Shown here: positions 1 through 5,082 of the stretch, piece after piece | How the letters are laid out: each line of letters begins with the position of its first letter | How positions within the stretch are numbered: the stretch's first letter is position 1 | From: an uncultured Anaerococcus sp. | GTDB taxonomy: Bacteria > Bacillota > Clostridia > Tissierellales > Peptoniphilaceae | NCBI GenBank assembly: GCA_943913325.1 | Contig: CALTXP010000097.1 | Location: 1 to 5,082 of the forward strand | Reading direction: 5' to 3' | DNA: 5,082 bases | Notes under the pieces: model-generated | What the model was told of the DNA's origin: nothing | What the model saw: only the letters and a program-made list of their open reading frames with translations | Database searches by the model: none | Translations under genes and position numbers: made by a program

Positions 1-1143
1 CTATATAGGTTTTTCTACTTTCGGTGCATATTCATGATTTAGCCAACATTTGCACTTGTGAAATTCTGATAATTCATAAAAAGGTGGTTTTTCTTGTTTA
101 CAAATTTGCATAGCATAATCGCACCTATCTACAAATGGACAGCCTTTAATATCTTGAATTAAATCTGGAGGCGTACCTTTTAGTGAATAAAGAATATCAT
201 CTTTATTAGAATTCATTTTTGGAACTGATCTTAGTAATGCCCATGTATATGGATGTTTAGCCTTAAAAAATATTTCTCTACAAGTTCCAGTTTCCATTAT
301 CTCACCTGCATACATTATTTGAATTCTATCAGCAAAGTCTGCAACCACTCCAAGATCATGAGTAACAAGTACAATTGATGTATTTTGCTCTTTTTTTAAT
401 TTACTTAACAAATCTATTATTTGAGCTTGGATAGTTACATCTAATGCTGTAGTAGGCTCATCGGCAAGGATCACATTTGGATTACAAGCAAGTGCTATGG
501 CAATCATAACTCTTTGTCGCATACCTCCTGATAATTCAAAGGGATATTGATTAAATCTTTTTGCAGCATTTGGAATATTAACTGTTTCAAGTAATTTTAT
601 AGCCTCTTTTTTAGCCTCATCTTTACTCATTTTAGTATGGATCAATAAAGATTCTGTAATTTGCTTACCAATCTTAGTTGTAGGATTTAGAGAAGTCATA
701 GGATCTTGGAAAATCATAGATACTTCTGAACCTTTATAATCCTTAAGCTCTTTTTTAGTCATATTAAGAACATCTTTACCCATATATGTAATCTTAGATT
801 CCTTTTGAATAATAGCATTATTAGGTAAAATTTGTAAGATTGACTTACTTACTACAGTTTTACCACAACCAGATTCACCAACTAGGGCCAATACTTCTCC
901 ATCATATATATCAAAGCTAACTCCTCTTATGGCTTTTACTTCACCTGCATAAGTATCAAAATGTAAATTCAAATCTTTTACTTCAATAACCTTATCTCTA
1001 TTTTCATAAGACAAACTATCATAGTTAATAACTTTGTCAACTAGAGTTTCATCTTCTTTAATTTTATTTTCTTTATAATCTGCTTTGCTTAAAGTATTTT
1101 TACTATCATAGTTAGCAGATTCATATCTTTTTTCTTCTTTCAT
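1..1143 (-). CDS. oppD: Oligopeptide ABC transporter ATP-binding protein OppD
   Basis: This cytoplasmic ATPase subunit powers peptide import and would normally pair with OppF. The 380 residues hold a complete ABC domain: Walker A GESGCGKT at 89-96, Q-loop glutamine 146 in IFQDP, signature LSGGMRQR at 204-211, Walker B VILADEP at 224-230 with catalytic E229, D-loop ALD at 233-235 and H-loop H262. A C-terminal oligopeptide/dipeptide-transporter domain follows, with cysteines 335, 341, 348 and 366 (CX5CX6CX17C). Characterised members of this domain bind a [4Fe-4S] cluster through such cysteines. The ABC domain begins near residue 52, after an unusual charged extension. The ATG is supported by a Shine-Dalgarno site 8 bases upstream, and the next methionine is residue 121, inside the ABC domain. 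The gene lies 5 bases after oppC and its stop codon is the first three bases of the window. The family is certain, but peptide rather than dipeptide or another substrate is inferred from the operon. Confidence 0.95.
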   Translation of the reverse strand: MKEEKRYESANYDSKNTLSKADYKENKIKEDETLVDKVINYDSLSYENRDKVIEVKDLNLHFDTYAGEVKAIRGVSFDIYDGEVLALVGESGCGKTVVSKSILQILPNNAIIQKESKITYMGKDVLNMTKKELKDYKGSEVSMIFQDPMTSLNPTTKIGKQITESLLIHTKMSKDEAKKEAIKLLETVNIPNAAKRFNQYPFELSGGMRQRVMIAIALACNPNVILADEPTTALDVTIQAQIIDLLSKLKKEQNTSIVLVTHDLGVVADFADRIQIMYAGEIMETGTCREIFFKAKHPYTWALLRSVPKMNSNKDDILYSLKGTPPDLIQDIKGCPFVDRCDYAMQICKQEKPPFYELSEFHKCKCWLNHEYAPKVEKPI

Positions 1144-1148
1144 ATTAC

Positions 1149-2066
1149 CTACCTTCTAAGATTTGGATCAAGAGCATCTCTAAGTCCATCACCAAGCAAT
1201 GTAAATGAAAGCATTGTTAGAGCTATCATCAATGCTGGGAATAGTAACTGGTATGGATAAAACTGAAAATAGTTTTGTGCAGCCGATACCATAGCACCCC
1301 ATGAAGTTTCAGGTGGTTGAACACCTAGGGATAAATAACTTAGAAAAGCTTCTGAGAATATATAACCTGGTACATCAAAAGATATTGATACCAATATTAC
1401 ATTCAAAGTATTTGGTAACAAATGTCTTAAAACTATATCTTTATTGCTTACCCCAAGCACTTGGGCAGCTTTAATATAATCGTTTTCTTTTAAAGATAGG
1501 ATTTGTCCTCTTACAAGTCTTGCAAGACCACACCATCCTGTTATAGTCATAGCAAGTATTAGAGTACCTATACCTGATGAATTTAAGGCAAGTCTTAGTA
1601 TGATAACTATAAGTAGATAAGGAATAGAAATTAATATCTCAACAATTCTCATCATTACTGTATCTACTCTACCGCCAAAATATGCTGATATAGCTCCATA
1701 AATGCTTCCTATTACTGTAGAGATCAAAGCTCCTGCTATACCTATTAATATAGAAACCCTACCACCTCTCCATAATCTTGTGAATATATCACGACCTAAG
1801 TCATCAGTTCCAAACCAAAACTCACTATTTGGTTTTTGATTAGGATCACCTACTATCTCATTAAAATTATAACCTGTAAGTGAGGGGCCAATAATTACCA
1901 TAACTGTTAATACTATTAATATTATTAAAGATATAAGAGCTAATTTATTCTTCTTAAATCTTCTCCAAGCATCTGACCAATAGGTAACTACAGGTCTTGC
2001 AATAAACTCAGAAGATTTTTCTTCTTCTGATATTTTATTAAATAATGATTTATCAATACTTTGCAT
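1149..2066 (-). CDS. oppC: Oligopeptide ABC transporter permease OppC
   Basis: This integral membrane subunit forms half of the peptide channel with OppB. The protein has 305 residues, a normal length for the family. An N-terminal cytoplasmic stretch, containing the OppC-type segment around residues 25-40 (WRRFKKNKLAL), leads into a first membrane helix at about 41-61. An extracytoplasmic loop with the family motif FGTDDLGRDIFTR (85-97) follows. Further helices lie at about 105-130, 140-160, 163-180, 220-245 and 272-292. The EAA loop that contacts the ATPase runs from about 197 to 219 (YIKAAQVLGVS through RHLLPN). The protein ends in the typical LGDGLRDALDPNLRR. The ATG is supported by AGGAG five bases upstream, overlapping the oppB stop codon. 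The last two arginine codons, AGA AGG, double as the oppD ribosome-binding site. It could equally be called DppC; opp is preferred from the operon order and the binding protein. Confidence 0.95.
   Translation of the reverse strand: MQSIDKSLFNKISEEEKSSEFIARPVVTYWSDAWRRFKKNKLALISLIILIVLTVMVIIGPSLTGYNFNEIVGDPNQKPNSEFWFGTDDLGRDIFTRLWRGGRVSILIGIAGALISTVIGSIYGAISAYFGGRVDTVMMRIVEILISIPYLLIVIILRLALNSSGIGTLILAMTITGWCGLARLVRGQILSLKENDYIKAAQVLGVSNKDIVLRHLLPNTLNVILVSISFDVPGYIFSEAFLSYLSLGVQPPETSWGAMVSAAQNYFQFYPYQLLFPALMIALTMLSFTLLGDGLRDALDPNLRR
1152..1157 (-). promoter_or_regulatory. Ribosome-binding site of oppD, inside the oppC 3' end
   Basis: AGAAGG, the last two codons of oppC, lies eight bases before the oppD ATG. 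It supports the upstream ATG as the true start and so supports the N-terminal extension of OppD being translated. Confidence 0.7.
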
Positions 2067-2071
2067 ATCTT

Positions 2072-2076
2072 CTCCT
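2072..2076 (-). promoter_or_regulatory. Ribosome-binding site of oppC, overlapping the oppB stop codon
   Basis: AGGAG shares its first two bases with the TAG stop of oppB (2077-2075) and lies five bases before the oppC ATG. Ribosomes ending oppB therefore stop on the oppC initiation site, which favours translational coupling. Confidence 0.8.
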
Positions 2077-3001
2077 AATTATTTAATTTAATTCTTGGAT
2101 CTACTAATCCATATATGATGTCAACTAGTAATTGAACTACCAAGAATAAAGCTGCATAAAATATAGTAGTACCTATTATAAATGGATAATCTCTTGAAGT
2201 AATAGAATTTACAAAATAATATCCTAATCCTGGTATAGAAAACATAGATTCAATAATAAATGATCCTGTAAATATAGCAGCTACTTGAGGCCCTATAATT
2301 GTAATAATTGGTAACATTGCGTTTCTTAATACATGTTTAGTAATAATATGAAATCCTGACACTCCCTTAGCTTTAGCTGTAAGAATATAGTCTTGATTTA
2401 AGACTTCTAATACATTACTTCTCATGTACCTAGAATAGGTTGCAATAGAACCAAAAGATAAGGCAATTGTTGGTATTACTGAATATTTAAATTCTCCTGT
2501 CCAACCCGATGTAGGAAACCATCCTTTTTTTACACCCATCCAATATTGTAAAAGAGATCCTAAAACAAATACTGGAACTGTAACTCCTATAATTGCTATA
2601 ACCTTAATAACTGAATCGGGCCACCTATTTCTATTTAAAGCTGCTATGATACCAAAAGTTATACCTATAATAATTCCTATAAGCATAGCTTGACCACCTA
2701 TTTTACCTGAAATTGGTGTTGTTTCTTTAATAGTATTACTTACAGACCTACCTGCATATTTATAGCTTGATCCTAAATCTCCATGAAAGGCATTTTTTAA
2801 AAATATCTTATACTGTTCTGATGTAGACTTATCAAGTCCATATTTTTCCCTATAATTTTCTACAGTCTGAGCTGGCAACGTCTTTCCCGCAGCCGTAAGA
2901 GGGTCTCCTTGAATATTATGCATTAGGTAAAATGTTACTGTAGTTATTATAAATAATGTTACTATCATATATAATAACCTTTTTAATATATATTTAGCCA
3001 T
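2075..3001 (-). CDS. oppB: Oligopeptide ABC transporter permease OppB
   Basis: This is the second integral membrane permease subunit, partner of OppC. The 308 residues match the usual family length and start MAKYILKRLL, the typical OppB/DppB opening. Six helices are visible at about 9-29, 99-123, 132-154, 174-190, 227-250 and 274-297. The large loop after helix 1 carries the family motifs GDP (32-34), REKYGLD (51-57) and GDLGSS (74-79). The ATPase-docking EAA loop spans about 205-232 (YILTAKAKGVS through RNAMLP), and FSIPGLG (254-260) and the C-terminal VDPRIK are also typical. AAGGAG at 3007-3012 lies five bases from the ATG. Unlike oppC and oppD, this gene is separated from its upstream neighbour by 195 bases that form a long foldback, so its expression may be set apart from that of oppA. 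Confidence 0.95.
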   Translation of the reverse strand: MAKYILKRLLYMIVTLFIITTVTFYLMHNIQGDPLTAAGKTLPAQTVENYREKYGLDKSTSEQYKIFLKNAFHGDLGSSYKYAGRSVSNTIKETTPISGKIGGQAMLIGIIIGITFGIIAALNRNRWPDSVIKVIAIIGVTVPVFVLGSLLQYWMGVKKGWFPTSGWTGEFKYSVIPTIALSFGSIATYSRYMRSNVLEVLNQDYILTAKAKGVSGFHIITKHVLRNAMLPIITIIGPQVAAIFTGSFIIESMFSIPGLGYYFVNSITSRDYPFIIGTTIFYAALFLVVQLLVDIIYGLVDPRIKLNN

Positions 3002-3006
3002 AGTAT

Positions 3007-3012
3007 CTCCTT
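3007..3012 (-). promoter_or_regulatory. Ribosome-binding site of oppB, at the base of a foldback
   Basis: AAGGAG lies five bases before the oppB ATG. Its first two bases belong to the outermost paired segment (3011-3017 with 3176-3182) of the intergenic foldback, so folding could slightly affect access to it. The core GGAG stays outside the stem. Confidence 0.8.
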
Positions 3013-3182
3013 AAAATTTAGAAGCTGCCACAAGATAAGCTAATAGTTTCTTCTTTTAAGATTATCAAATACTTATAATAGCTTTTAGCTATAAATTTAA
3101 AGCATATAATTAATAAGACCATCTTAAAAGTTTTTATTTTGAAACTACGGTAGCTTTACCTTGTAGCAGCTCATTATTTTAA
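3011..3182 (-). repeat. Long imperfect inverted repeat (foldback) between oppA and oppB
   Basis: Nearly the whole oppA-oppB gap folds on itself. Paired blocks from outside in are 3011-3017 with 3176-3182 (7 pairs), 3023-3036 with 3158-3171 (14 pairs), 3037-3042 with 3151-3156 (6 pairs), 3044-3050 with 3141-3147 (7 pairs) and 3053-3062 with 3121-3130 (10 pairs). That is about 44 pairs, interrupted by small internal loops and one 2-by-10 loop. Within the 14-pair block two positions are G-U pairs in minus-strand RNA; all other pairs in these blocks are Watson-Crick. The 58-base loop (3063-3120) contains a small hairpin at 3078-3092. No U-run follows the 3' arm, so it is not a standard terminator. 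It may be an RNA stability or processing element that sets oppA apart from oppBCD, or a small MITE-like repeat. The pairing is seen directly; the role is inferred. Confidence 0.75.
3078..3092 (-). repeat. Small hairpin in the loop of the intergenic foldback
   Basis: ATAGCT and AGCTAT pair perfectly around a three-base loop. In operon-sense RNA it caps the central loop of the larger foldback. No T-run follows on either strand, so it is not an intrinsic terminator. Confidence 0.5.
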
Positions 3183-3196
3183 TTAATTTTTTCTAC

Positions 3197-4855
3197 TTAC
3201 TTAATCTTTGTATATTTGTAACCTGCTGTTGAGAATGGATTTATATTGATATTTTCTACTTTATCTTGATAATACATAGTAGTTTTTCCTGTTACAATTG
3301 GATAAACTACTGACTGATCCATAAGCATTTGTTCAGCTTCTTTATAAAGTCCAACCGCCTTATCATCATCAGTTGCTTTAGCTGCTTCTTTTATAAGATT
3401 GTCATAATCTTCTGATTTCCATCCAGAATCTATGGCTGTAGCATCTGATGTGAATAATGATAGCATTGCTGCTGGATTATTATAATCTGCAAACCAAGCA
3501 AGATAAGCTAATTGATAATCGCCCTTATTTACTCTTCCTGAAAGTATTGGCCATTCAAGTAACTCAAGCTTAACTTTTACACCTAATTTTTTTTGTAAGT
3601 TTTCTTGTATATATTCTCCAGATTTTTTAAGGAAAGGATCATTAGTCATAATTAAGCTTATTTCTAGATCTTCTGGTTTTTTACCTTCTCCAATTTCATC
3701 CAATCCTTCTTGTAGAAGTGCTTTTGGATCAGAGGTTTTATCTATAATATCTTTTAGTGGCAAACCAGCTTTTTCTCTAAAGTTTGTTTCATTTAATGAA
3801 ATAGAATCTGGCACCCAGAAATATGCTGGTGTAGATTGACCGCCTAGAGCTGTTTCGTTTAGTCCTTTCCTATCTATAGCAACATTAAACGCTTTTCTTA
3901 CCTTATCATTTGCCAATAATTTATCTTTATGATTTGGAAGTATATAGTCTTCAGATATCATATTTATATCAGCTGTATTAACATCATCCATCTTATCAAA
4001 TACTGATGTCCATTCTGGTAAGTTTGTTGAAATTGAATTGATTTCCTTAGCTTGAAATGCATTCATTCTTGCATTAATATCAGTTAAAATTTTTAAGTTT
4101 ACTTTTTCAAGTTCTACCTTATCAGCATCCCAATAATCTGGATTCTTCTCTAATATTATTTGTGAATTATGAGTCCATTGTGTAACTTTAAATGGTCCAC
4201 ATCCTACAAGAGTATCGGCTTCAGATCCAAAGCTATCGCCTTTGTCTTTTACTATGTCTTCTCTTTGTGGGAAGCATACTCTAACAGGAATAATTGATGT
4301 AAAGTATGATGCTGGATGTGATAGCTTAATTTCTAATGTTTTATCATCTTTAGCTTTTACACCAAGTTCATCTAAAGATTTCTTACCAGAGTTAACCTTA
4401 TCAAAGTTTTCTATATCAGCTAGCAAGAAACCCATTCCAGCCGCAGTTTCTGGATCTACTGATCTTTTTATACCATACTCATAGTCTTTAGCTGTAAGTG
4501 GCTGTCCATCTTCCCATTTCATATTAGGTCTAATCTTAAATGTATAGGTTAAACCATCATCTGAAACCTCATAGCTTTCTGCTCCAGCTTCTTCTAATTT
4601 TACATTATTATCCTCATCTTGAACAAATCTTAGTAGTGGTTCATATACGTTATTAACTATAGTATTACCATTTACATCATCTCCCTTTTGGGCATCGATT
4701 GTTGTAGGATCTGCTGAAATAAATGTATTATATGTAGTCTCTCCACTTGAAGCATTCTCTTTATTAGCCTTACCTTCAGTTTTAGAATCACCATTTCCAC
4801 AAGCTGTAAGAATAAGTGCTAAAACTAAAGGCATCACCTTAACAAACCTTTTCAT
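3197..4855 (-). CDS. oppA: Oligopeptide-binding lipoprotein OppA (solute-binding protein family 5)
   Basis: This extracytoplasmic receptor captures peptides and delivers them to OppBC. It begins with a lipoprotein signal peptide: basic MKR, a hydrophobic core to residue 17, and lipobox LTAC, giving a lipid-anchored C19. A short polar linker rich in K, E, N, S and G (about 20-40) follows, then the family 5 binding domain. Recognisable blocks are YEVSDDGLTYTFKIRP (95-110), MKWEDGQPLTAKDYEYGIKR (112-131), GPFKVTQW (220-227), LEKNPDYWDADKVE (235-248), NDKVRKAFNVAIDRK (316-330) and AWFADYNNPAAMLSLF (453-468). The length of 552 residues is normal. Being first in the operon and needed in excess over the permease is usual for such receptors. 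AGGAGG lies 13 bases upstream of the ATG, a rather long spacing, but no better in-frame start exists and the signal peptide begins directly at this ATG. Substrate length preference cannot be judged from sequence. Confidence 0.95.
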   Translation of the reverse strand: MKRFVKVMPLVLALILTACGNGDSKTEGKANKENASSGETTYNTFISADPTTIDAQKGDDVNGNTIVNNVYEPLLRFVQDEDNNVKLEEAGAESYEVSDDGLTYTFKIRPNMKWEDGQPLTAKDYEYGIKRSVDPETAAGMGFLLADIENFDKVNSGKKSLDELGVKAKDDKTLEIKLSHPASYFTSIIPVRVCFPQREDIVKDKGDSFGSEADTLVGCGPFKVTQWTHNSQIILEKNPDYWDADKVELEKVNLKILTDINARMNAFQAKEINSISTNLPEWTSVFDKMDDVNTADINMISEDYILPNHKDKLLANDKVRKAFNVAIDRKGLNETALGGQSTPAYFWVPDSISLNETNFREKAGLPLKDIIDKTSDPKALLQEGLDEIGEGKKPEDLEISLIMTNDPFLKKSGEYIQENLQKKLGVKVKLELLEWPILSGRVNKGDYQLAYLAWFADYNNPAAMLSLFTSDATAIDSGWKSEDYDNLIKEAAKATDDDKAVGLYKEAEQMLMDQSVVYPIVTGKTTMYYQDKVENININPFSTAGYKYTKIK

Positions 4856-4868
4856 TTTATTTACTAAT

Positions 4869-4874
4869 CCTCCT
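4869..4874 (-). promoter_or_regulatory. Ribosome-binding site of oppA, long spacing
   Basis: A perfect AGGAGG lies 13 bases before the oppA ATG, while five to nine is usual. In-frame codons between the site and the ATG are TTA, GTA, AAT and AAA, so no alternative start closes the gap. Confidence 0.75.
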
Positions 4875-4889
4875 AATTTAATAAATATT

Positions 4890-4906
4890 ATAAAGATTTT
4901 CTTTAT
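4890..4906 (-). repeat. Short hairpin at the predicted 5' end of the operon transcript
   Basis: ATAAAG (4890-4895) and CTTTAT (4901-4906) pair perfectly around a five-base loop. If transcription starts near 4908, this stem sits within a base or two of the 5' end, a position where hairpins are known to slow mRNA decay. The stem is AT-rich and weak. Confidence 0.35.
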
Positions 4907-4915
4907 CTAATTAGT

Positions 4916-4944
4916 ATTATATCAAATAATTCATAAAAGGTAAA
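4916..4944 (-). promoter_or_regulatory. Candidate sigma-A promoter of the opp operon
   Basis: On the minus strand a perfect TATAAT (4921-4916) is preceded by TGA, giving the TGn extended -10. Seventeen bases upstream lies TTTACC (4944-4939), matching four of six positions of TTGACA. Transcription would begin near 4908, leaving a leader of about 53 bases before oppA. AT-rich DNA yields TATAAT by chance, and a second copy lies at 4892-4887, but that copy has no acceptable -35 and would place the start almost on the ribosome-binding site. Confidence 0.6.
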
Positions 4945-4963
4945 ACATTTTCAATAATTTTAT

Positions 4964-4973
4964 CCAATATTGG
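4964..4973. promoter_or_regulatory. Palindrome CCAATATTGG, possible operator
   Basis: This perfect ten-base palindrome lies about 20 bases upstream of the predicted -35 and stands out from the surrounding AT-only stretches because of its CC/GG ends. It could bind a dimeric regulator. I recognise no specific regulator for it. Confidence 0.25.
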
Positions 4974-4974
4974 C

Positions 4975-5082
4975 GAACCTTTTCATGAACATTGTTAAAA
5001 TTTTAATATAGTAAAGCTTTTATAACATTTTCTTCCTTTTCATAATTTCCTATAAAGTTATTTAATTTCTTATATTTTTCTT
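4975..5082. other. Non-coding upstream DNA with no recognisable gene
   Basis: Very AT-rich sequence beyond the predicted promoter. It contains a twelve-base palindrome of A and T only (4995-5006). The nonamer AACATTTTC occurs here (5024-5032) and again at 4944-4952. I see no coding region, RNA gene or terminator. Any neighbouring gene lies outside the window. Confidence 0.5.

Noticed and set aside
3063..3110. A separate promoter for oppBCD in the foldback loop
   Set aside because: TATTAT/TATAAG-like -10 sequences occur, but with no convincing -35 at 16-18 bases. This is expected in such AT-rich DNA.
3145..3174. A nine-codon minus-strand frame (MSCYKVKLP) that resembles a small signalling peptide beside a peptide importer
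   Set aside because: No ribosome-binding site precedes it, it lies inside the foldback arm, and such a short frame is expected by chance.
3011..3193. Foldback plus T-run at 3187-3192 as an intrinsic terminator
   Set aside because: The T-run is on the plus strand, where no gene is transcribed. In operon-sense RNA no U-run follows the 3' arm.
4242..4484. An 80-codon open frame on the plus strand
   Set aside because: It lies wholly antisense to conserved oppA coding sequence, has no recognisable domain or ribosome-binding site, and reads as a shadow of that gene.
4887..4892. A second TATAAT as the main oppA promoter
   Set aside because: The hexamer 17 bases upstream is ACTAAT, a poor -35, and the start would fall almost on the ribosome-binding site.
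4995..5006. Palindrome TTAAAATTTTAA as an operator
   Set aside because: It is made only of A and T in an AT-rich stretch, so it carries little information.

Overview
The window holds one oligopeptide-type ABC import operon, read entirely on the minus strand (right to left): oppA (lipoprotein binding protein), oppB and oppC (two permease subunits) and oppD (ATPase). The DNA is strongly AT-rich by eye, with many AGA, ATA and TTA codons, purine-rich Shine-Dalgarno sites and a Gram-positive style lipoprotein signal peptide. This points to a low-GC Firmicute (Bacillota), probably an anaerobic Clostridia/Tissierellia-like organism. The genus cannot be told from this sequence alone.

Layout from right to left. 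Bases 4856-5082 are a non-coding upstream region with a good sigma-A type promoter candidate (extended -10 at 4916-4921, -35 at 4939-4944), a short leader hairpin and a perfect palindrome that could be an operator. oppA fills 4855-3197. A 195-base gap (3196-3002) separates it from oppB and is almost entirely one long imperfect foldback (3011-3182). oppB (3001-2075), oppC (2066-1149) and oppD (1143-1) then follow with gaps of only 8 and 5 bases. The ribosome-binding sites of oppC and oppD lie on the 3' ends of the genes before them, so translation is probably coupled. The window ends on the oppD stop codon. The usual second ATPase gene, oppF, is not present and would lie just past the left edge.

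How they work together: OppA, anchored outside the membrane, captures peptides. OppB and OppC form the channel, and their cytoplasmic EAA loops dock on the ATPases. OppD supplies one ATPase half, with a C-terminal four-cysteine motif of the kind that holds an iron-sulfur cluster.

This is mainly a familiar transporter, and I see no new enzyme system. The most interesting features are the long oppA-oppB foldback, whose two base substitutions inside the main helix both remain G-U pairs only in the operon-sense RNA, and an unusual charged extension of about 50 residues at the OppD N terminus.
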